Part shown: in pieces, positions 28,317 to 38,757 of the stretch
How the letters are laid out: every line of letters begins with the position of its first letter
Position numbering within the stretch: position 1 is the first letter of the stretch
Source: Gordonia rhizosphera NBRC 16068
GTDB lineage: Bacteria; Actinomycetota; Actinomycetes; Mycobacteriales; Mycobacteriaceae
Direction: 5' to 3'
DNA length: 43,403 nt
Assembly: GCF_000298195.1 (NCBI RefSeq)
Contig: NZ_BAHC01000025.1
Span: forward strand, 1 to 43,403
The notes under the pieces: generated by a model
Told to the model about the DNA's origin: nothing
The model's database searches: none
The model's input: only the letters and a program-made list of their open reading frames with translations
Position numbers and translations under genes: made by a program

Positions 28317-28679
28317 ATCTGGTGTCCCTTTCTATGGTCGCCGGGTCACCGTCGGGGATCGACGGTGTGAACCGGAACCGGACTCGACCGCTCAGTATGC
28401 CACGAGGGCCGTTCAGCACCGAAATCGCCGATACCGGCGCCTTCGGTCGAACCCCACGAGGGAGCGATCCAAGCGACTCAACGGCGCACACGTCGGTTTC
28501 ATTCCCGGGTGCGCGGTGCCCTACACTGGCACGGCTCGGCAAGCCTCGGCCTTGCCTCCTCGGCTCCCCGTCATCGTCGTCGCGGCGCCGCCACATGTCC
28601 GACCCCATCGCTGCCGACCGACCCCGTCCGCCCCGCGGCGCCGGCCGGCAGCGCGAGACCGAGAAGGAAAACGCAGCAC
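28317..28679. promoter_or_regulatory. Divergent promoter region between rpmE and the CysJ-like gene
   Basis: A 363-bp region without a convincing gene between divergent rpmE and the reductase gene. On the plus strand TACACT (28522-28527, TANNNT) is a plausible -10 for the reductase, giving a leader of about 145 nt. On the minus strand TACTGA near 28407 is a weak candidate for rpmE. No clear palindrome or riboswitch was seen. Confidence 0.4.
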
Positions 28680-29900
28680 GTGTCACAGACCCCTGAGACC
28701 CTGCACGAACCGGCCCCCGATATCCTGCCGGCGCGCTCCCACGCGACGTCACCGTCACGGACCGCACGGCGGGCGCGGTCGAAGTGGACCCGCAAGAATC
28801 CCTACCCCGCGACGATCGTCAGCAACGTCGTGCTGTCCGGCCCTGCCTCGGACAAGGAGGTCCGCCACCTGGTGGTCTCGCTGGGCGACAGTGGAATCGA
28901 GTACCAGCCCGGTGACGGCATCGCCATCGCGCCGGTGAACGACGCCGACCTCGTCGACCGGATCATCGCGCGCCTCCGGGTCGATCCCGAGACACCGATC
29001 ACCGATCGGCGCTCGCAGCGCACCCTCCGCGAGGCTCTCACGCGGCAGTATGAGATCTCCACCCCGTCGCGCTACCTCGTCGAGTACATCGCCGCGCGCA
29101 CCGGCGACCCTGATCTCGTCCGTCTCGTCGCCGAAGACGACCGCGAGGCGATCGAGTCCTGGCTGCGTGGTCGTGACGTCCTCGATCTCCTCGACATCGA
29201 TCCGTCGCTGGCCATCACCCCCGAGGAACTGCTCGGTGAGCTGAACCCGCTGCAGCATCGCGAGTACTCGATCTCGTCGAGCCCGCTGGCCCACCCGGGC
29301 ACCGCGCACATCACCATGGCGACCGTTCGATATCGCTCCGGCGATCGGGATCGCGGCGGCGTCTGCTCCACCTACCTCGCCGATCGGTGTCCGGAAGGCA
29401 GCCTGGTCGACGTGTTCGTCACCCCGAAGAACTCCTTCCGCCTGCCCGCCGACGACACGAACGTCGTCATGATCGGTCCAGGCACCGGCGTCGCCCCCTT
29501 CCGCGCCTTCCTGCACGAACGCGCGGCCACGAATGCCGGCGGCGAGAACTGGCTGTTCTTCGGGGACCGACACTCCGACCACGACTTCCTCTACGCCGAC
29601 GAGATCGAACGCTTCGGCATCGAGGGCGTCCTGCATCGCGTGGACCTGGCGTTCTCCCGTGACCAAGATCACAAGGTCTACGTGCAGGATCGGATGCGCG
29701 AACGCGGCGCAGACCTGTTCGCCTGGCTACGCGACGGCGCCCACGTCTACGTGTGCGGCGACGCGAATCGGATGGCGCCCGACGTGGACGCCGCCCTCGT
29801 CGAGATCATCGCCGAGCACGGCGCGATGACCATCGACGCGGCGCGGGAGTACGTCGACGGGCTCAAGCGCGACAAGCGCTACGTCCGCGACGTCTACTGA
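28680..29900 (+). CDS. CysJ-type FAD/NADPH oxidoreductase without an FMN domain
   Basis: A flavoprotein reductase of 406 residues. It matches the FAD- and NADPH-binding half of CysJ (sulfite reductase alpha) and cytochrome P450 reductases: FAD motif REYSISSSP, GGVCSTYLAD, NADPH-binding MIGPGTGVAPFRAF, WLFFGDRHSDHDFLY, and the terminal KRYVRDVY typical of CysJ. The flavodoxin domain is missing; the N-terminal ~40 residues are Pro/Arg/Ser-rich and disordered. Electrons may therefore pass to a separate flavodoxin, ferredoxin or hemoprotein. The GTG at 28680 has AAGGA about 11 nt upstream; frames further upstream run through promoter-like sequence. It is one of two plus-strand genes inserted between rpmE and rho. 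Confidence 0.82.
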   Translation: MSQTPETLHEPAPDILPARSHATSPSRTARRARSKWTRKNPYPATIVSNVVLSGPASDKEVRHLVVSLGDSGIEYQPGDGIAIAPVNDADLVDRIIARLRVDPETPITDRRSQRTLREALTRQYEISTPSRYLVEYIAARTGDPDLVRLVAEDDREAIESWLRGRDVLDLLDIDPSLAITPEELLGELNPLQHREYSISSSPLAHPGTAHITMATVRYRSGDRDRGGVCSTYLADRCPEGSLVDVFVTPKNSFRLPADDTNVVMIGPGTGVAPFRAFLHERAATNAGGENWLFFGDRHSDHDFLYADEIERFGIEGVLHRVDLAFSRDQDHKVYVQDRMRERGADLFAWLRDGAHVYVCGDANRMAPDVDAALVEIIAEHGAMTIDAAREYVDGLKRDKRYVRDVY

Positions 29901-29959
29901 TTCGCAGAGGGCATAGCCCGCGGGCGGCGGGCTGACCTGCGAGACCTGCGCGGCGGTCG

Positions 29960-29965
29960 GATAAT
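29960..29965 (+). promoter_or_regulatory. -10-like element directly before the AspT-type gene
   Basis: GATAAT ends 7 nt before the ATG at 29973, which would place the transcription start at the start codon (leaderless mRNA). A GAGG directly before the ATG is too close to serve as a ribosome binding site. Confidence 0.4.
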
Positions 29966-29972
29966 TCGAGGC

Positions 29973-31535
29973 ATGTCCCTCCTGGCCGAGCAGCCCCTGC
30001 TCTTCCTCACGCTGATGATCGGTGTCGGCGTCGCCGCCGGCCGGGTCGGTATCCGCGGAATCCGCCTGGGTCCGGCCGCGGTCCTGTTCGCGACGATGAT
30101 CGTGACCGCGTGGGCGAGCGCACTCGACGTGGAAATCGAGATCCCGCAGATCGTCGGTGACCTCGGTCTCGTGCTCTTCGCCTTCACGACGGGTCTGATG
30201 GCCGGCCCGGGTTTCTTCGCGGCCCTGCGTTATGCGTGGCAACTCGTCCTGGGCGTGACGGCACTGATCTGCCTGGCCGCGCTGGTCACCCAGCTCGTCG
30301 GTGGTGGATTCGGGTTGTCGGCCGACGCGATCGCCGGCACCTTCGCCGGTGCGGTCACCAACACCCCGGCGCTCGCCGCCGCCGGTGGGTCGGCGGAAGC
30401 CACCGTGGGCTACGCCACCGCCTACGTCTTCGGAGTCCTGATCATGCTGGCGGTGATCGCGGTCGCCTTTCGCCACGGCAATGCCGACCCGGACACTCCG
30501 GCCGACGTCATCGACGTGACCGTGCGTGTCGAGTGTCCCGACGTCACCGCCAGCGAGCTCCGCTCGCGCCACGGCGACCGAGTGACGTTCTCGCGTGTCG
30601 CCCGCCAACCCGCGGCCCCGCCCGACCACGTGCACGACGACGACACCCTGCACACCGGCGATCTGGTCACCGTGGTCGGTCCCGCCGACGATGTCGAGGA
30701 ACTGGTCGCCGAGATCGGCACCCACGCAGACCGCGACCTGACCGCCGATCGCAGCACGCTGGATTTCCGCCGCATCACGATCTCGCACCCGCGGCTGGCC
30801 GGACTGCGCGTGCGCGACCTCGAACTCGACCGGTTCGACGGACACGTCACCCGGGTACGCCGCGGTGACGTCGACATGGTGGCGACATCGGACACCGTGG
30901 TCACGCTCGGCGATCGCGTGCGCGTGGTGGCCCCGCCAGGGCAACTCGCGTCGATCGCCAGGGCTCTGGGCGACTCGTCGCGCGGGTTGACCGACCTCAA
31001 CGGCGCCGCACTGGGATTCGGCGCGGCGGCCGGACTCGCGCTCGGGATCGTGCAGATCCCGGTACCCGGTCTGGGAACGCTGTCGATCGGAGCGGCCGCC
31101 GGCACTCTCATCGCCGGTTTGATCCTGGGCCGTGTCGGTCGGGTGGGGCGGGTGGTGACCACCATGCCGCTGACCGCCGCCCAGGTGGTCTCCGAGATCG
31201 GTCTGCTGCTGTTTCTCGCCTACGCCGGTAACCGGGCCGGATCGGTGATCCTCGACGCACTCACCGGGGGCACGATCGTCGACATGATCGTGACCGCGAT
31301 GGTGACGGCCGCGGTCCTCGCGCTCGGTATGTACGCGCTGTCGCGATGGGTGTTGCGGGTGGGCCGGATACGGCTCGCCGGGGTCCTCGCCGGTACCCAG
31401 ACGAATCCGGCACATCTCGCGTTCGCCAATGCCCGTAGTGGGCAGGATCCACGCATTGCACTGGGGTACGCACTGGTCTACCCGGCCGCGATGGTCGCGA
31501 AGATCCTCGCAGCCCAGGTCCTGGTGATCCTGTGA
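29973..31535 (+). CDS. AspT/YidE-family transporter with two TrkA-C domains
   Basis: A membrane protein of 520 residues of the aspartate:alanine exchanger family. About five helices (to ~165) precede a cytoplasmic region (about 170-325) containing two TrkA-C-like (RCK_C) units, marked by HTGDLVTVVGPADDV and LGDRVRVVAPPGQL. Five or so further helices follow. The repeated GTFAGAVTNTPALAAAGG and GVLAGTQTNPAHLAFA segments are the inverted-repeat signature of this family. The substrate is unknown; family members exchange amino or other organic acids. It may be leaderless. It ends at a strong terminator shared with rho. Confidence 0.85.
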   Translation: MSLLAEQPLLFLTLMIGVGVAAGRVGIRGIRLGPAAVLFATMIVTAWASALDVEIEIPQIVGDLGLVLFAFTTGLMAGPGFFAALRYAWQLVLGVTALICLAALVTQLVGGGFGLSADAIAGTFAGAVTNTPALAAAGGSAEATVGYATAYVFGVLIMLAVIAVAFRHGNADPDTPADVIDVTVRVECPDVTASELRSRHGDRVTFSRVARQPAAPPDHVHDDDTLHTGDLVTVVGPADDVEELVAEIGTHADRDLTADRSTLDFRRITISHPRLAGLRVRDLELDRFDGHVTRVRRGDVDMVATSDTVVTLGDRVRVVAPPGQLASIARALGDSSRGLTDLNGAALGFGAAAGLALGIVQIPVPGLGTLSIGAAAGTLIAGLILGRVGRVGRVVTTMPLTAAQVVSEIGLLLFLAYAGNRAGSVILDALTGGTIVDMIVTAMVTAAVLALGMYALSRWVLRVGRIRLAGVLAGTQTNPAHLAFANARSGQDPRIALGYALVYPAAMVAKILAAQVLVIL

Positions 31536-31576
31536 ACAGGATCCTCTGGACACAAAATAAGGGGGCACAAACCTGA

Positions 31577-31615
31577 AAACGGGCCCCGCGACAGTGCTTG
31601 TCGCGGGGCCCGTTT
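31577..31615. terminator. Bidirectional terminator between the transporter gene and rho
   Basis: A perfect 17-bp stem (31577-31593 with 31599-31615) and 5-nt GTGCT loop, with A-rich sequence on the left and T-rich on the right, so it can act on both strands. It lies in the 121-bp convergent gap. Confidence 0.85.
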
Positions 31616-31656
31616 CCGTTGGACTCGGGCCAGGGCTCTACCCGGCCGAATGGAGG

Positions 31657-33585
31657 TCAGTCGTCGTTCATGGCGCCCGGCGCGGTCTTCTGAACCTGCA
31701 TCAGGAACTCGATGTTCGTCTTGGTCTTCTTGAGCTGGCTGATCAACAGGTCGATCGCCTGCTGAGAATCGAGGCCGGACAGGACCCGCCGCAGCTTGTG
31801 GACGATCGAGAACTCCTCCGGGGAGAGCAACAGCTCGTCCTTGCGGGTGCCCGACGGATTGACGTCCACCGCCGGGAACACGCGCCGCTCGGCGATCTTG
31901 CGGTCGAGCTTGAGCTCGGCGTTGCCGGTGCCCTTGAACTCCTCGAAGATGACCGTGTCACCGGTCGAACCGGTCTCCACCATCGCGGTCGCGATGATCG
32001 TCAGCGAACCGCCGTGCTCGATGTTGCGGGCCGCGCCGAGGAACCGCTTCGGTGGGTAGAGGGCCGTGGAATCGACACCACCGGAAAGGATCCGGCCTGA
32101 TGCGGGCGACGCGTTGTTGTACGCGCGACCCAGTCGGGTGATCGAGTCGAGGAGCACGACGACGTCCTTGCCGTTCTCCACAAGGCGCTTGGCCCGCTCG
32201 ATGGCGAGTTCGGCCACCGAGGTGTGGTCTGACGGCGGACGATCGAAGGTCGACGCGATGACCTCCCCCTTGACCGAACGCTGCATATCGGTCACCTCCT
32301 CGGGGCGCTCGTCGACGAGCACGACCATGAGGTGGCATTCCGGGTTGTTGATGGTGATGGCGTTGGCGATGTCCTGCAGGATGGTCGTCTTACCGGCCTT
32401 CGGCGGCGAGACGATCAGGGCACGCTGACCCTTGCCGATCGGCATGATCAGATCGATCACGCGGGTATCGAGGCGTTCCGGCGTCGTCTCCAGACGCAGC
32501 CGCTGATTGGGGTAGAGCGGAGTCAGCTTGCCGAACTCCGGACGCTTGCGCGCGGTGTCGATGTCGGTGCCGTTGACCGAGTCGAGCCGCACCAGCGGGT
32601 TGAACTTCTGCCGCTGATTGGGCTGCTCCCCCTCGCGCGGCACTTTGACCGCACCGGTGATCGCATCGCCGCGGCGGAGCCCGTTCTTGCGGACCATGTT
32701 CATCGACACGTAGACGTCGTTCGGGCCGGCGAGATAGCCGGAGGTGCGCACGAAGGCGTAGTTGTCGAGGACGTCGAGGATTCCGGCGACCGGCTGCAGC
32801 ACGTCATCGTCGGACACCTGCGGCTCACCCGTACCCGACGACTCACGGTCACGTCCGCGGCGGCGTTCCCGGAACCGGCGCCCACGTCGTCCCCTGCCGC
32901 CTTCACCGTCGTCATCGCGGTTGTTCTGACCGCCCTGGTTCTGACCGCCCTGACCCTGATCGGCCTGGCCACCCTCGCGGGTGCCGCCCTCGCGAGTCTG
33001 TCCCTCGCGGGTCTGGTTTCGGTTGCGGTTGCGGCCGCGCTGGTCACCGCCCTCGGCGGGCTCGGCCTGCGGGGCCGCCTTCTCGGGTGCAGTGGCCGCC
33101 GAACCGTCGCCTGCGGCGGCCGGTGCCGTCGGAGCCTCTGCCGACTCGGCACGCGCGCGGCGCCGCCCCCGGGTAGGTGCCACGTCGCCCTCTGCGGCGG
33201 GGCGGCCGGCGCCGGTGTCCGGCGCGGTCTCGGCCTTGCCGGCGCCACGCTGGGCCCGCGCACCGTTGGCGGTTCGGGTGCCGGCCGCTTCACCTGCGTC
33301 GGCCAAGGTCATCTGCTGATCTCCAGCCTCTTTGCCCGACGACGCGCCCCCGCCCTGGCGTTCCTGGATGGCGGCAATGAGATCGCCCTTGCGCATACCG
33401 GAGATGCCTTTGATACCGAGTTCACCCGCGAGTGCACGCAGTTCCGTGAGCACCATCCCGGAGAGTCCGGAACGGGCTCGGGTGCCCCCACCCGACCGCG
33501 AACTGACCGCCGACGACGCGTCGGCGTCCGCGGTCTCGTTGCTCGACGTTGGTGCTGGTGCGCTGATCAGGTCCGTATCCGTCAC
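31657..33585 (-). CDS. rho: Transcription termination factor Rho with long disordered insertion
   Basis: An RNA-dependent ATPase helicase of 642 residues that ends transcription. The Rho_N SAP-like fold lies at about 45-75 ([27 protein letters not shown]). A ~190-residue low-complexity region follows, first Ala/Pro/Glu-rich, then Arg/Gly/Gln/Asn-rich with short repeats such as [10 protein letters not shown]. After it come the RNA-binding domain, the P loop [19 protein letters not shown] and the Q/R-loop region. The core is canonical and the insertion, typical of actinomycetes, accounts for the excess over the 419-residue E. coli protein. The GTG at 33585 has AAAGGA upstream. Confidence 0.97.
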   Translation of the reverse strand: MTDTDLISAPAPTSSNETADADASSAVSSRSGGGTRARSGLSGMVLTELRALAGELGIKGISGMRKGDLIAAIQERQGGGASSGKEAGDQQMTLADAGEAAGTRTANGARAQRGAGKAETAPDTGAGRPAAEGDVAPTRGRRRARAESAEAPTAPAAAGDGSAATAPEKAAPQAEPAEGGDQRGRNRNRNQTREGQTREGGTREGGQADQGQGGQNQGGQNNRDDDGEGGRGRRGRRFRERRRGRDRESSGTGEPQVSDDDVLQPVAGILDVLDNYAFVRTSGYLAGPNDVYVSMNMVRKNGLRRGDAITGAVKVPREGEQPNQRQKFNPLVRLDSVNGTDIDTARKRPEFGKLTPLYPNQRLRLETTPERLDTRVIDLIMPIGKGQRALIVSPPKAGKTTILQDIANAITINNPECHLMVVLVDERPEEVTDMQRSVKGEVIASTFDRPPSDHTSVAELAIERAKRLVENGKDVVVLLDSITRLGRAYNNASPASGRILSGGVDSTALYPPKRFLGAARNIEHGGSLTIIATAMVETGSTGDTVIFEEFKGTGNAELKLDRKIAERRVFPAVDVNPSGTRKDELLLSPEEFSIVHKLRRVLSGLDSQQAIDLLISQLKKTKTNIEFLMQVQKTAPGAMNDD

Positions 33586-33938
33586 GGATATCCTTTCGTT
33601 CCCCCGCAGACCAGAACTGCGTTGGGGTCTTTTTCACCCCGCCTCACTTCAGGCGGGCTTCGTCCTCGTCGGAGTGTCCGCTGGGGAATCTCCTCTGGGG
33701 ACGGTCAGGAGAAATGTGGTCCGCTGCGGTGTGTCCACTGACGCGCGCTCGACATCGGTGAGCTGATCGCTCGCCCGGTTCGAACCGGAGGAATGATCGA
33801 TGATCGGCGAGGAGCACGACAAGACATGCCTGTGCGGCTAGACCAGTATATGCTAACCCGCTTGTACAGGACGGGCAAACACACCAAAGTCAACCCCGGC
33901 GTGTCGTAATTTGTTCCGGGGCACCCCGGACCCACGCG
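33586..33938 (-). promoter_or_regulatory. rho promoter and long 5' leader
   Basis: A 353-bp region without a gene between thrB and rho. An AT-rich part has TATACT (33845-33850, minus strand), a good -10, and TTGACT (33888-33893), a good -35 but 37 nt away, so they are not a pair. A leader of about 250 nt would result. It holds a perfect 14-bp palindrome CCGGTTCGAACCGG (33775-33788) and a 7-bp hairpin (33638-33657) near the start codon. Such leaders allow Rho to control its own synthesis in other bacteria. Confidence 0.5.
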
Positions 33939-34937
33939 TCAGACGCGACCGTGGGTGACCTCGACCCCGCCGGCGATGGCTGCAGTGGCCGGCACGAAAC
34001 CGAGACCGACGGCCAGCTCCCGCGCCTCGGCGGAGACCTGACCCGCCCCCAGTACCAGCACGGTCGGTCCCGCACCCGAGACCGTCGCCGCGTAGCCGCG
34101 CGCTCGAAGGGCGCGGACGAGTTCGAGAGTCGGCACCATCGCCTCCGCGCGGTAATCCTGGTGCAGACGGTCCTCGGTGGCCGCGCACAGGGCGGCCGGG
34201 TCAGCGGTCAGTGCGACGACCGCGAGCGCGGCACGACTGACGTTGAAGACGGCGTCGCTGCGGGGCACCTCGTCGGGCAACAGGCCGCGGGTGAACGAGG
34301 TCGACGACTCCGTGTCCGGCACGAACACCGTGGCGGTGATGTCGGGATGCACCACCAACCGGCGGGCCGAGTACCGATCCGCAGTGTCACGGTCGCCGCC
34401 GTTGACCGCACCCGACTCGGTCCACGTGACGACCGCCGAGCCGAGCACGCTGGCGGCGGCGTTGTCCGGGTGACCTTCGAACTCCGAGGACAGCTGAACC
34501 AGTTCGGCATCGTCGAACGGACCACGCACACCCGCCTCGACGAGCAATCCGGACGCCGCGGCCAGCCCCGAGACGGCCGCCGCCGCCGACGACCCGAGAC
34601 CGCGTGAATGCGGAATCGCGTTGATGCACCGCAGTTTCAGTCCGGGGGCGGCAGCGCCGGCGGTCGCCAGTCCGCGGACGATCGCGCGGGCCACCAGGTG
34701 GGTCTCGTCGCGCGGCACGTCCTCGGCACCCTCCCCGGTGACCTCGACCTCGACCCCGCCGGCCGTGGTCTCGACGATCAGCTCGTCGTAGATGCCGAGT
34801 GCGATGCCGAGACAGTCGAACCCCGGACCCAGATTCGCGCTCGACGCCGGAACCCGTACACGTGCCGAGAGCCCGACGGGCAGAACGAGTCCAGGTTCGA
34901 TGTCGCGGAACGTCTGCTCTGTCATCACCGTGCTCAC
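33939..34937 (-). CDS. thrB: Homoserine kinase
   Basis: A GHMP-family kinase of about 332 residues that phosphorylates homoserine on the way to threonine. The N-terminal motif is VPASSANLGPGFDCLG and the ATP-binding Gly/Ser loop is PHSRGLGSSAAAAVSG. The conserved C-terminal glycine motif reads ATVSGAGPTVLVL. The start is uncertain: GTG at 34937 or ATG at 34925, both just after the thrC stop at 34948 and neither with a strong ribosome binding site. It is the last gene of the lysA-hom-thrC-thrB run. Confidence 0.93.
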   Translation of the reverse strand: MSTVMTEQTFRDIEPGLVLPVGLSARVRVPASSANLGPGFDCLGIALGIYDELIVETTAGGVEVEVTGEGAEDVPRDETHLVARAIVRGLATAGAAAPGLKLRCINAIPHSRGLGSSAAAAVSGLAAASGLLVEAGVRGPFDDAELVQLSSEFEGHPDNAAASVLGSAVVTWTESGAVNGGDRDTADRYSARRLVVHPDITATVFVPDTESSTSFTRGLLPDEVPRSDAVFNVSRAALAVVALTADPAALCAATEDRLHQDYRAEAMVPTLELVRALRARGYAATVSGAGPTVLVLGAGQVSAEARELAVGLGFVPATAAIAGGVEVTHGRV

Positions 34938-34947
34938 ACCGGCCGTC

Positions 34948-36027
34948 TCAGCGGACGCCGAGAGCATCTGCGACCGCGATCGGATCAACCGGGATCGCCT
35001 CAACCTCCGGCATACCGGCCAGCGCCGTGTCGGGGTCCTTGAGGCCGTTGCCGGTCACCGTGCATACGACGGTGGAGCCGGCCTCGATCCAATTGTCGGC
35101 GCGGGCGGCGAGCAGACCGGCGACGCTGGCCGCCGACGCCGGTTCCACGAACACACCCTCGCGGCCGGCGACGAGGTGGTAGGCCTCGAGCAGCTTCTCG
35201 TCGGTGGCGGCGCGGAACTGTCCGCCCGACTCTTCCTTCGCGGCGACGGCCTGATTCCAGCTGGCCGGCGAACCGATGCGGATGGCCGTCGCGATCGTCT
35301 CCGGGTTCTTCACCGGCGCCCCGGTGACCAGGGGTGCGGCACCGGCGGCCTGCACACCCAGCATCCGCGGCAGGGACCTGCTGATGCCGTCGCGGTGATA
35401 CTCGGTATAGCCCTTCCAGTAGGCGGTGATGTTGCCCGCGTTGCCGACCGGGAGCGCGTGGACGTCGGGAGCCCGGCCGAGCACGTCGACGATCTCGAAG
35501 GCCGCGGTCTTCTGCCCCTCGATGCGCGAGGGATTCACCGAGTTCACCAACTCGATCTCGGTGAACTCCGCGGTCGCCTTGCGAGCGAGCTCGAGGCAGT
35601 CGTCGAAGTTGCCTTGGACCTGGATGATCTTGGCTCCGTGCATGACCGCCTGTGCCAGTTTGCCCATCGCGATCTTGCCCTCGGGGATAAGGACCGCGCA
35701 GGTTATCCCGGCACGGGTGGCGTATGCCGCCGCCGAGGCGGACGTGTTGCCGGTCGACGCGCACAACACGGCGGTCTTGCCGTTGTTGACCGCGGTGCTG
35801 ACCGCCATCGTCATGCCCCGGTCCTTGAACGAGCCGGTGGGATTGAGGCCCTCGACCTTGAGGTAGACCTCGCAGCCGGTGATCTCGGACAGATGCGGGG
35901 CCGAGATCAGCGGGGTGCCCCCTTCGAGCAGGGTGACCACTTGCCAGTCGTCGGCGACCGGGAGGCGATCCCGGTAGGCCTCGATGAGGCCGGGCCAACG
36001 TCGGTGCACCGGGGTGACGTCAGTCAT
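34948..36027 (-). CDS. thrC: Threonine synthase
   Basis: A PLP enzyme of 359 residues that converts O-phosphohomoserine to threonine. The PLP Lys is K68 in [10 protein letters not shown], and the phosphate-binding loop is [14 protein letters not shown]. The short form lacks the extra N-terminal domain of the enteric enzyme, as in M. tuberculosis. AAGGAA lies just before the ATG at 36027, which overlaps the hom stop by 8 nt. Confidence 0.96.
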   Translation of the reverse strand: MTDVTPVHRRWPGLIEAYRDRLPVADDWQVVTLLEGGTPLISAPHLSEITGCEVYLKVEGLNPTGSFKDRGMTMAVSTAVNNGKTAVLCASTGNTSASAAAYATRAGITCAVLIPEGKIAMGKLAQAVMHGAKIIQVQGNFDDCLELARKATAEFTEIELVNSVNPSRIEGQKTAAFEIVDVLGRAPDVHALPVGNAGNITAYWKGYTEYHRDGISRSLPRMLGVQAAGAAPLVTGAPVKNPETIATAIRIGSPASWNQAVAAKEESGGQFRAATDEKLLEAYHLVAGREGVFVEPASAASVAGLLAARADNWIEAGSTVVCTVTGNGLKDPDTALAGMPEVEAIPVDPIAVADALGVR

Positions 36028-37339
36028 CGGTTCCTTCCAATCGCAGAACACTGGACACCTTGATAACCGACTCCAGGTCTTCAAGTGCCGCAACACATTC
36101 CGATTGCGCCCGGTCCGGGGCGCGGTGGGTCACCACGATCAGGCGCGCGTCTTCGCCCGCACCTTCCTGGCGAACGGCGGCGATGCTCACCGACCGCTTG
36201 GAGAACTCGCCGGCCACCTGGGCCAGCACACCGGCCTTGTCGGCGACCTTCATCGAGATGTAGTACCGCGTCGGGACGTCGTCGATCGACGCGATCGGCA
36301 GCGACGCGTACGTCGACTCGAGAGGTCCGCGGCCGCCGTGCACCTTGTTGCGCGCCGCCATCACCATGTCACCCAACACCGCCGACGCCGTGGGGGCACC
36401 ACCGGCGCCCTGCCCGTAGAACATCAGCCGGCCGGCGTTCTCGGCCTCGACCACCACCGCGTTGAACGCGCCGTTGACCGCGGCGAGCGGATGACTCAGC
36501 GGGATGAGTGCCGGGTAGACCCGGGCGGACACGCGCTCGGAACCGTCCGCGCCGCGCACCCGTTCGCAGATCGACAGCAGCTTCACCGTGCAGTCGAATT
36601 TCTTGGCCGCGACGAGGTCGTCGGCGGTCACCGAGGAGATCCCCTGCCGGTAGACGTCGGCGGCCGTCACCCGGGTGTGGAAGGCGATCGACGCGAGGAT
36701 CGCCGCCTTCGCGGCGGCGTCATAGCCTTCGACGTCGGCGGTCGGATCGGCCTCGGCATAGCCCAGGCGCCCCGCCTCGGCGAGCGTGGCGGCGTAGTCG
36801 GCGCCGGTCTGGGCCATCTCCGACAGGATGAAGTTGGTCGTGCCGTTGACGATCCCCGCGACCCGGTCGACGGTGTCGCCGGCCAGCGACTGCATCAGTG
36901 GACGGACCACCGGGATGGCGCCGGCCACCGCGGCCTCGAAGTAGAGGTCGACCTTGGCGTCCGCGGCCGCGGTGGCGAGTTCGCCGGTGTACTCGGCCAG
37001 CAACGCCTTGTTCGCGGTGACCACCGACTTCCCGTTCTGCAGGGCGGTACGGATCAGCTCACGCGCGGGATCGATGCCACCCATGAGCTCGACGACGATG
37101 TCGACGTCGTCGCGCGCGACGAGGGCGGCCGGGTCGTCGGTGAGCAGGTCCTGCGACACCTTGCGCGGCCGCGACAGGTCGCGCACGGCCACACCGCGCA
37201 GCGCGACGGGCGCGCCGACGCGGGATTTCAGGTCATCGGCGTTCTCGCCGATGATGCGCACGACCTCGGCGCCGACGTTGCCCATGCCGAGGACTGCCAC
37301 GCCGATTGTCCGGGATCCGTTCGCCCCGCTCGCTGTCAT
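36020..37339 (-). CDS. hom: Homoserine dehydrogenase with ACT domain
   Basis: A protein of 439 residues reducing aspartate semialdehyde to homoserine. The nucleotide-binding loop is [11 protein letters not shown] (16-26). The catalytic region holds [10 protein letters not shown] and [17 protein letters not shown]-terminal ACT domain (about 355-430; [21 protein letters not shown]) should give feedback inhibition by threonine. TGGAGGT precedes the ATG, which overlaps the lysA stop as ATGA. Confidence 0.97.
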   Translation of the reverse strand: MTASGANGSRTIGVAVLGMGNVGAEVVRIIGENADDLKSRVGAPVALRGVAVRDLSRPRKVSQDLLTDDPAALVARDDVDIVVELMGGIDPARELIRTALQNGKSVVTANKALLAEYTGELATAAADAKVDLYFEAAVAGAIPVVRPLMQSLAGDTVDRVAGIVNGTTNFILSEMAQTGADYAATLAEAGRLGYAEADPTADVEGYDAAAKAAILASIAFHTRVTAADVYRQGISSVTADDLVAAKKFDCTVKLLSICERVRGADGSERVSARVYPALIPLSHPLAAVNGAFNAVVVEAENAGRLMFYGQGAGGAPTASAVLGDMVMAARNKVHGGRGPLESTYASLPIASIDDVPTRYYISMKVADKAGVLAQVAGEFSKRSVSIAAVRQEGAGEDARLIVVTHRAPDRAQSECVAALEDLESVIKVSSVLRLEGTDD

Positions 37340-38757
37340 TGGGTCACCTCCAGGCTCAGGAAGTCGTCGATCGTCTCGCGACGTAGTAGCAGTCTCGACG
37401 TCGAGTCCTTGACGGCGACGACCGGGGGCCGCAACACCATGTTGTAGCGGCTCGACATCGAATAGCAGTAGGCGCCGGTGGCAGCCACCGCAACCAGGTC
37501 GCCAGGTGCCAGGTCCGAGGGCAGCCAGCAGTCCTTGATCACGATATCGCCGCTCTCGCAGTGCTTTCCGACGACCCGGCAGACCGCGGCGGGTGCGTCG
37601 GACACGCGCGAGACCAGACGTATGTCGTACTCGGCCTGATACAGGACGGTACGGATGTTGTCGCTCATCCCGCCGTCGACGGAGACATATCGCCGGGTCA
37701 GGTTCTTACCGACCGTGACGTCCTTGACGGTGCCGACCCGGTAGACGGTGACGGTACCCGGGCCGGCGATCGCACGGCCCGGTTCGACGGCGATCTCGGG
37801 CATCGGCAGCCCGACCGCCGCGGACTCGCGCGCGACGATGGCGGCGAGTGCCTCGGCGACCTTGTCGACAGGCAGCGGGTCGTCGTCGGGGAGGTACGAA
37901 ATACCCAGTCCCCCACCGAGATCCACGATGTGAAGCTGGGATGTCTTATCCACCCCGAACTCGGCGACAATCTCCTTGAGCAGACCAAGTACGCGGTGGG
38001 CGGCCAGTTCGAATCCATCCATGTCGAAGATCTGCGAGCCGATGTGGCTGTGCAGGCCGACGAGACGCAGGTTGTCGGTCTCGAACACACGGCGCACGGC
38101 ATCCATCGCCACGCCCCCGGCGAGGGCGAACCCGAACTTCTGATCTTCGTGCGCGGTCGCGATGAACTCGTGGGTGTGGGCCTCCACGCCTACGGTCACC
38201 CGCACGAGCACGTCGGCGACGATGCCGCGCTCACCAGCGAGGGCGTCGAGTCGCTCGATCTCGACCATCGAGTCGAGGACGGTGTGGCCGACGCCGGCGT
38301 CGAGGGCCATGGCGAGTTCGTCGACACTCTTGTTGTTGCCGTGAAACGCGATCCGCTCCGGTGGAAAGCCCGCGTGCAGGGCGATCGCCAACTCGCCGCC
38401 GGTACAGACGTCGAGGAAGAGTCCTTCCCCGGCCACCCAGCGCGCGATTTCGGTGGACAGGAATGCCTTGCCCGCGTAGTGCACTCGGCCGTAGGGGCCG
38501 AACGCCGCCATCATGTCCGCGCACCGTGAGCGGAAGTCCGCCTCGTCGACGACGAAGAACGGGGTGCCGTAGCGCTCGGCCAGCTCGGAGACCGGTACGC
38601 CCGCGATACTCACCTCGCCGGAGGCGTCCCGGCGCGCGTTGCGCGGCCACACCTCGGCGGGGATCTGTGCGAGCAGCGCGGGATCGTTCGGCCGCTCGGC
38701 GAGGTGCGGGGCGGCGAGCAGTTCGGCGTGCCGGGGTCCGGCCGGGTGCGCGTTCAC
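37336..38757 (-). CDS. lysA: Diaminopimelate decarboxylase
   Basis: A fold-type III PLP enzyme of 473 residues that makes lysine from meso-diaminopimelate. The PLP Lys is K97 in HYAGKAFLS, the PLP-phosphate glycine loop is in [10 protein letters not shown], and the catalytic Cys lies in KHCESGD. It is coupled to argS upstream by a GTGA overlap and to hom downstream by ATGA. The order argS-lysA-hom-thrC-thrB-rho matches Rv1292-Rv1297. Confidence 0.97.
   Translation of the reverse strand: MNAHPAGPRHAELLAAPHLAERPNDPALLAQIPAEVWPRNARRDASGEVSIAGVPVSELAERYGTPFFVVDEADFRSRCADMMAAFGPYGRVHYAGKAFLSTEIARWVAGEGLFLDVCTGGELAIALHAGFPPERIAFHGNNKSVDELAMALDAGVGHTVLDSMVEIERLDALAGERGIVADVLVRVTVGVEAHTHEFIATAHEDQKFGFALAGGVAMDAVRRVFETDNLRLVGLHSHIGSQIFDMDGFELAAHRVLGLLKEIVAEFGVDKTSQLHIVDLGGGLGISYLPDDDPLPVDKVAEALAAIVARESAAVGLPMPEIAVEPGRAIAGPGTVTVYRVGTVKDVTVGKNLTRRYVSVDGGMSDNIRTVLYQAEYDIRLVSRVSDAPAAVCRVVGKHCESGDIVIKDCWLPSDLAPGDLVAVAATGAYCYSMSSRYNMVLRPPVVAVKDSTSRLLLRRETIDDFLSLEVTQ

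Noticed and set aside
33422..33637. Short open frame overlapping the rho start as a leader peptide
   Set aside because: It begins with GTG without a ribosome binding site, overlaps rho out of frame and has no conserved features visible.
33775..33788. GGTTCGAACC as a tRNA T-loop
   Set aside because: It is a symmetrical palindrome in the rho leader with no tRNA arms around it; kept only as a possible operator or structure.
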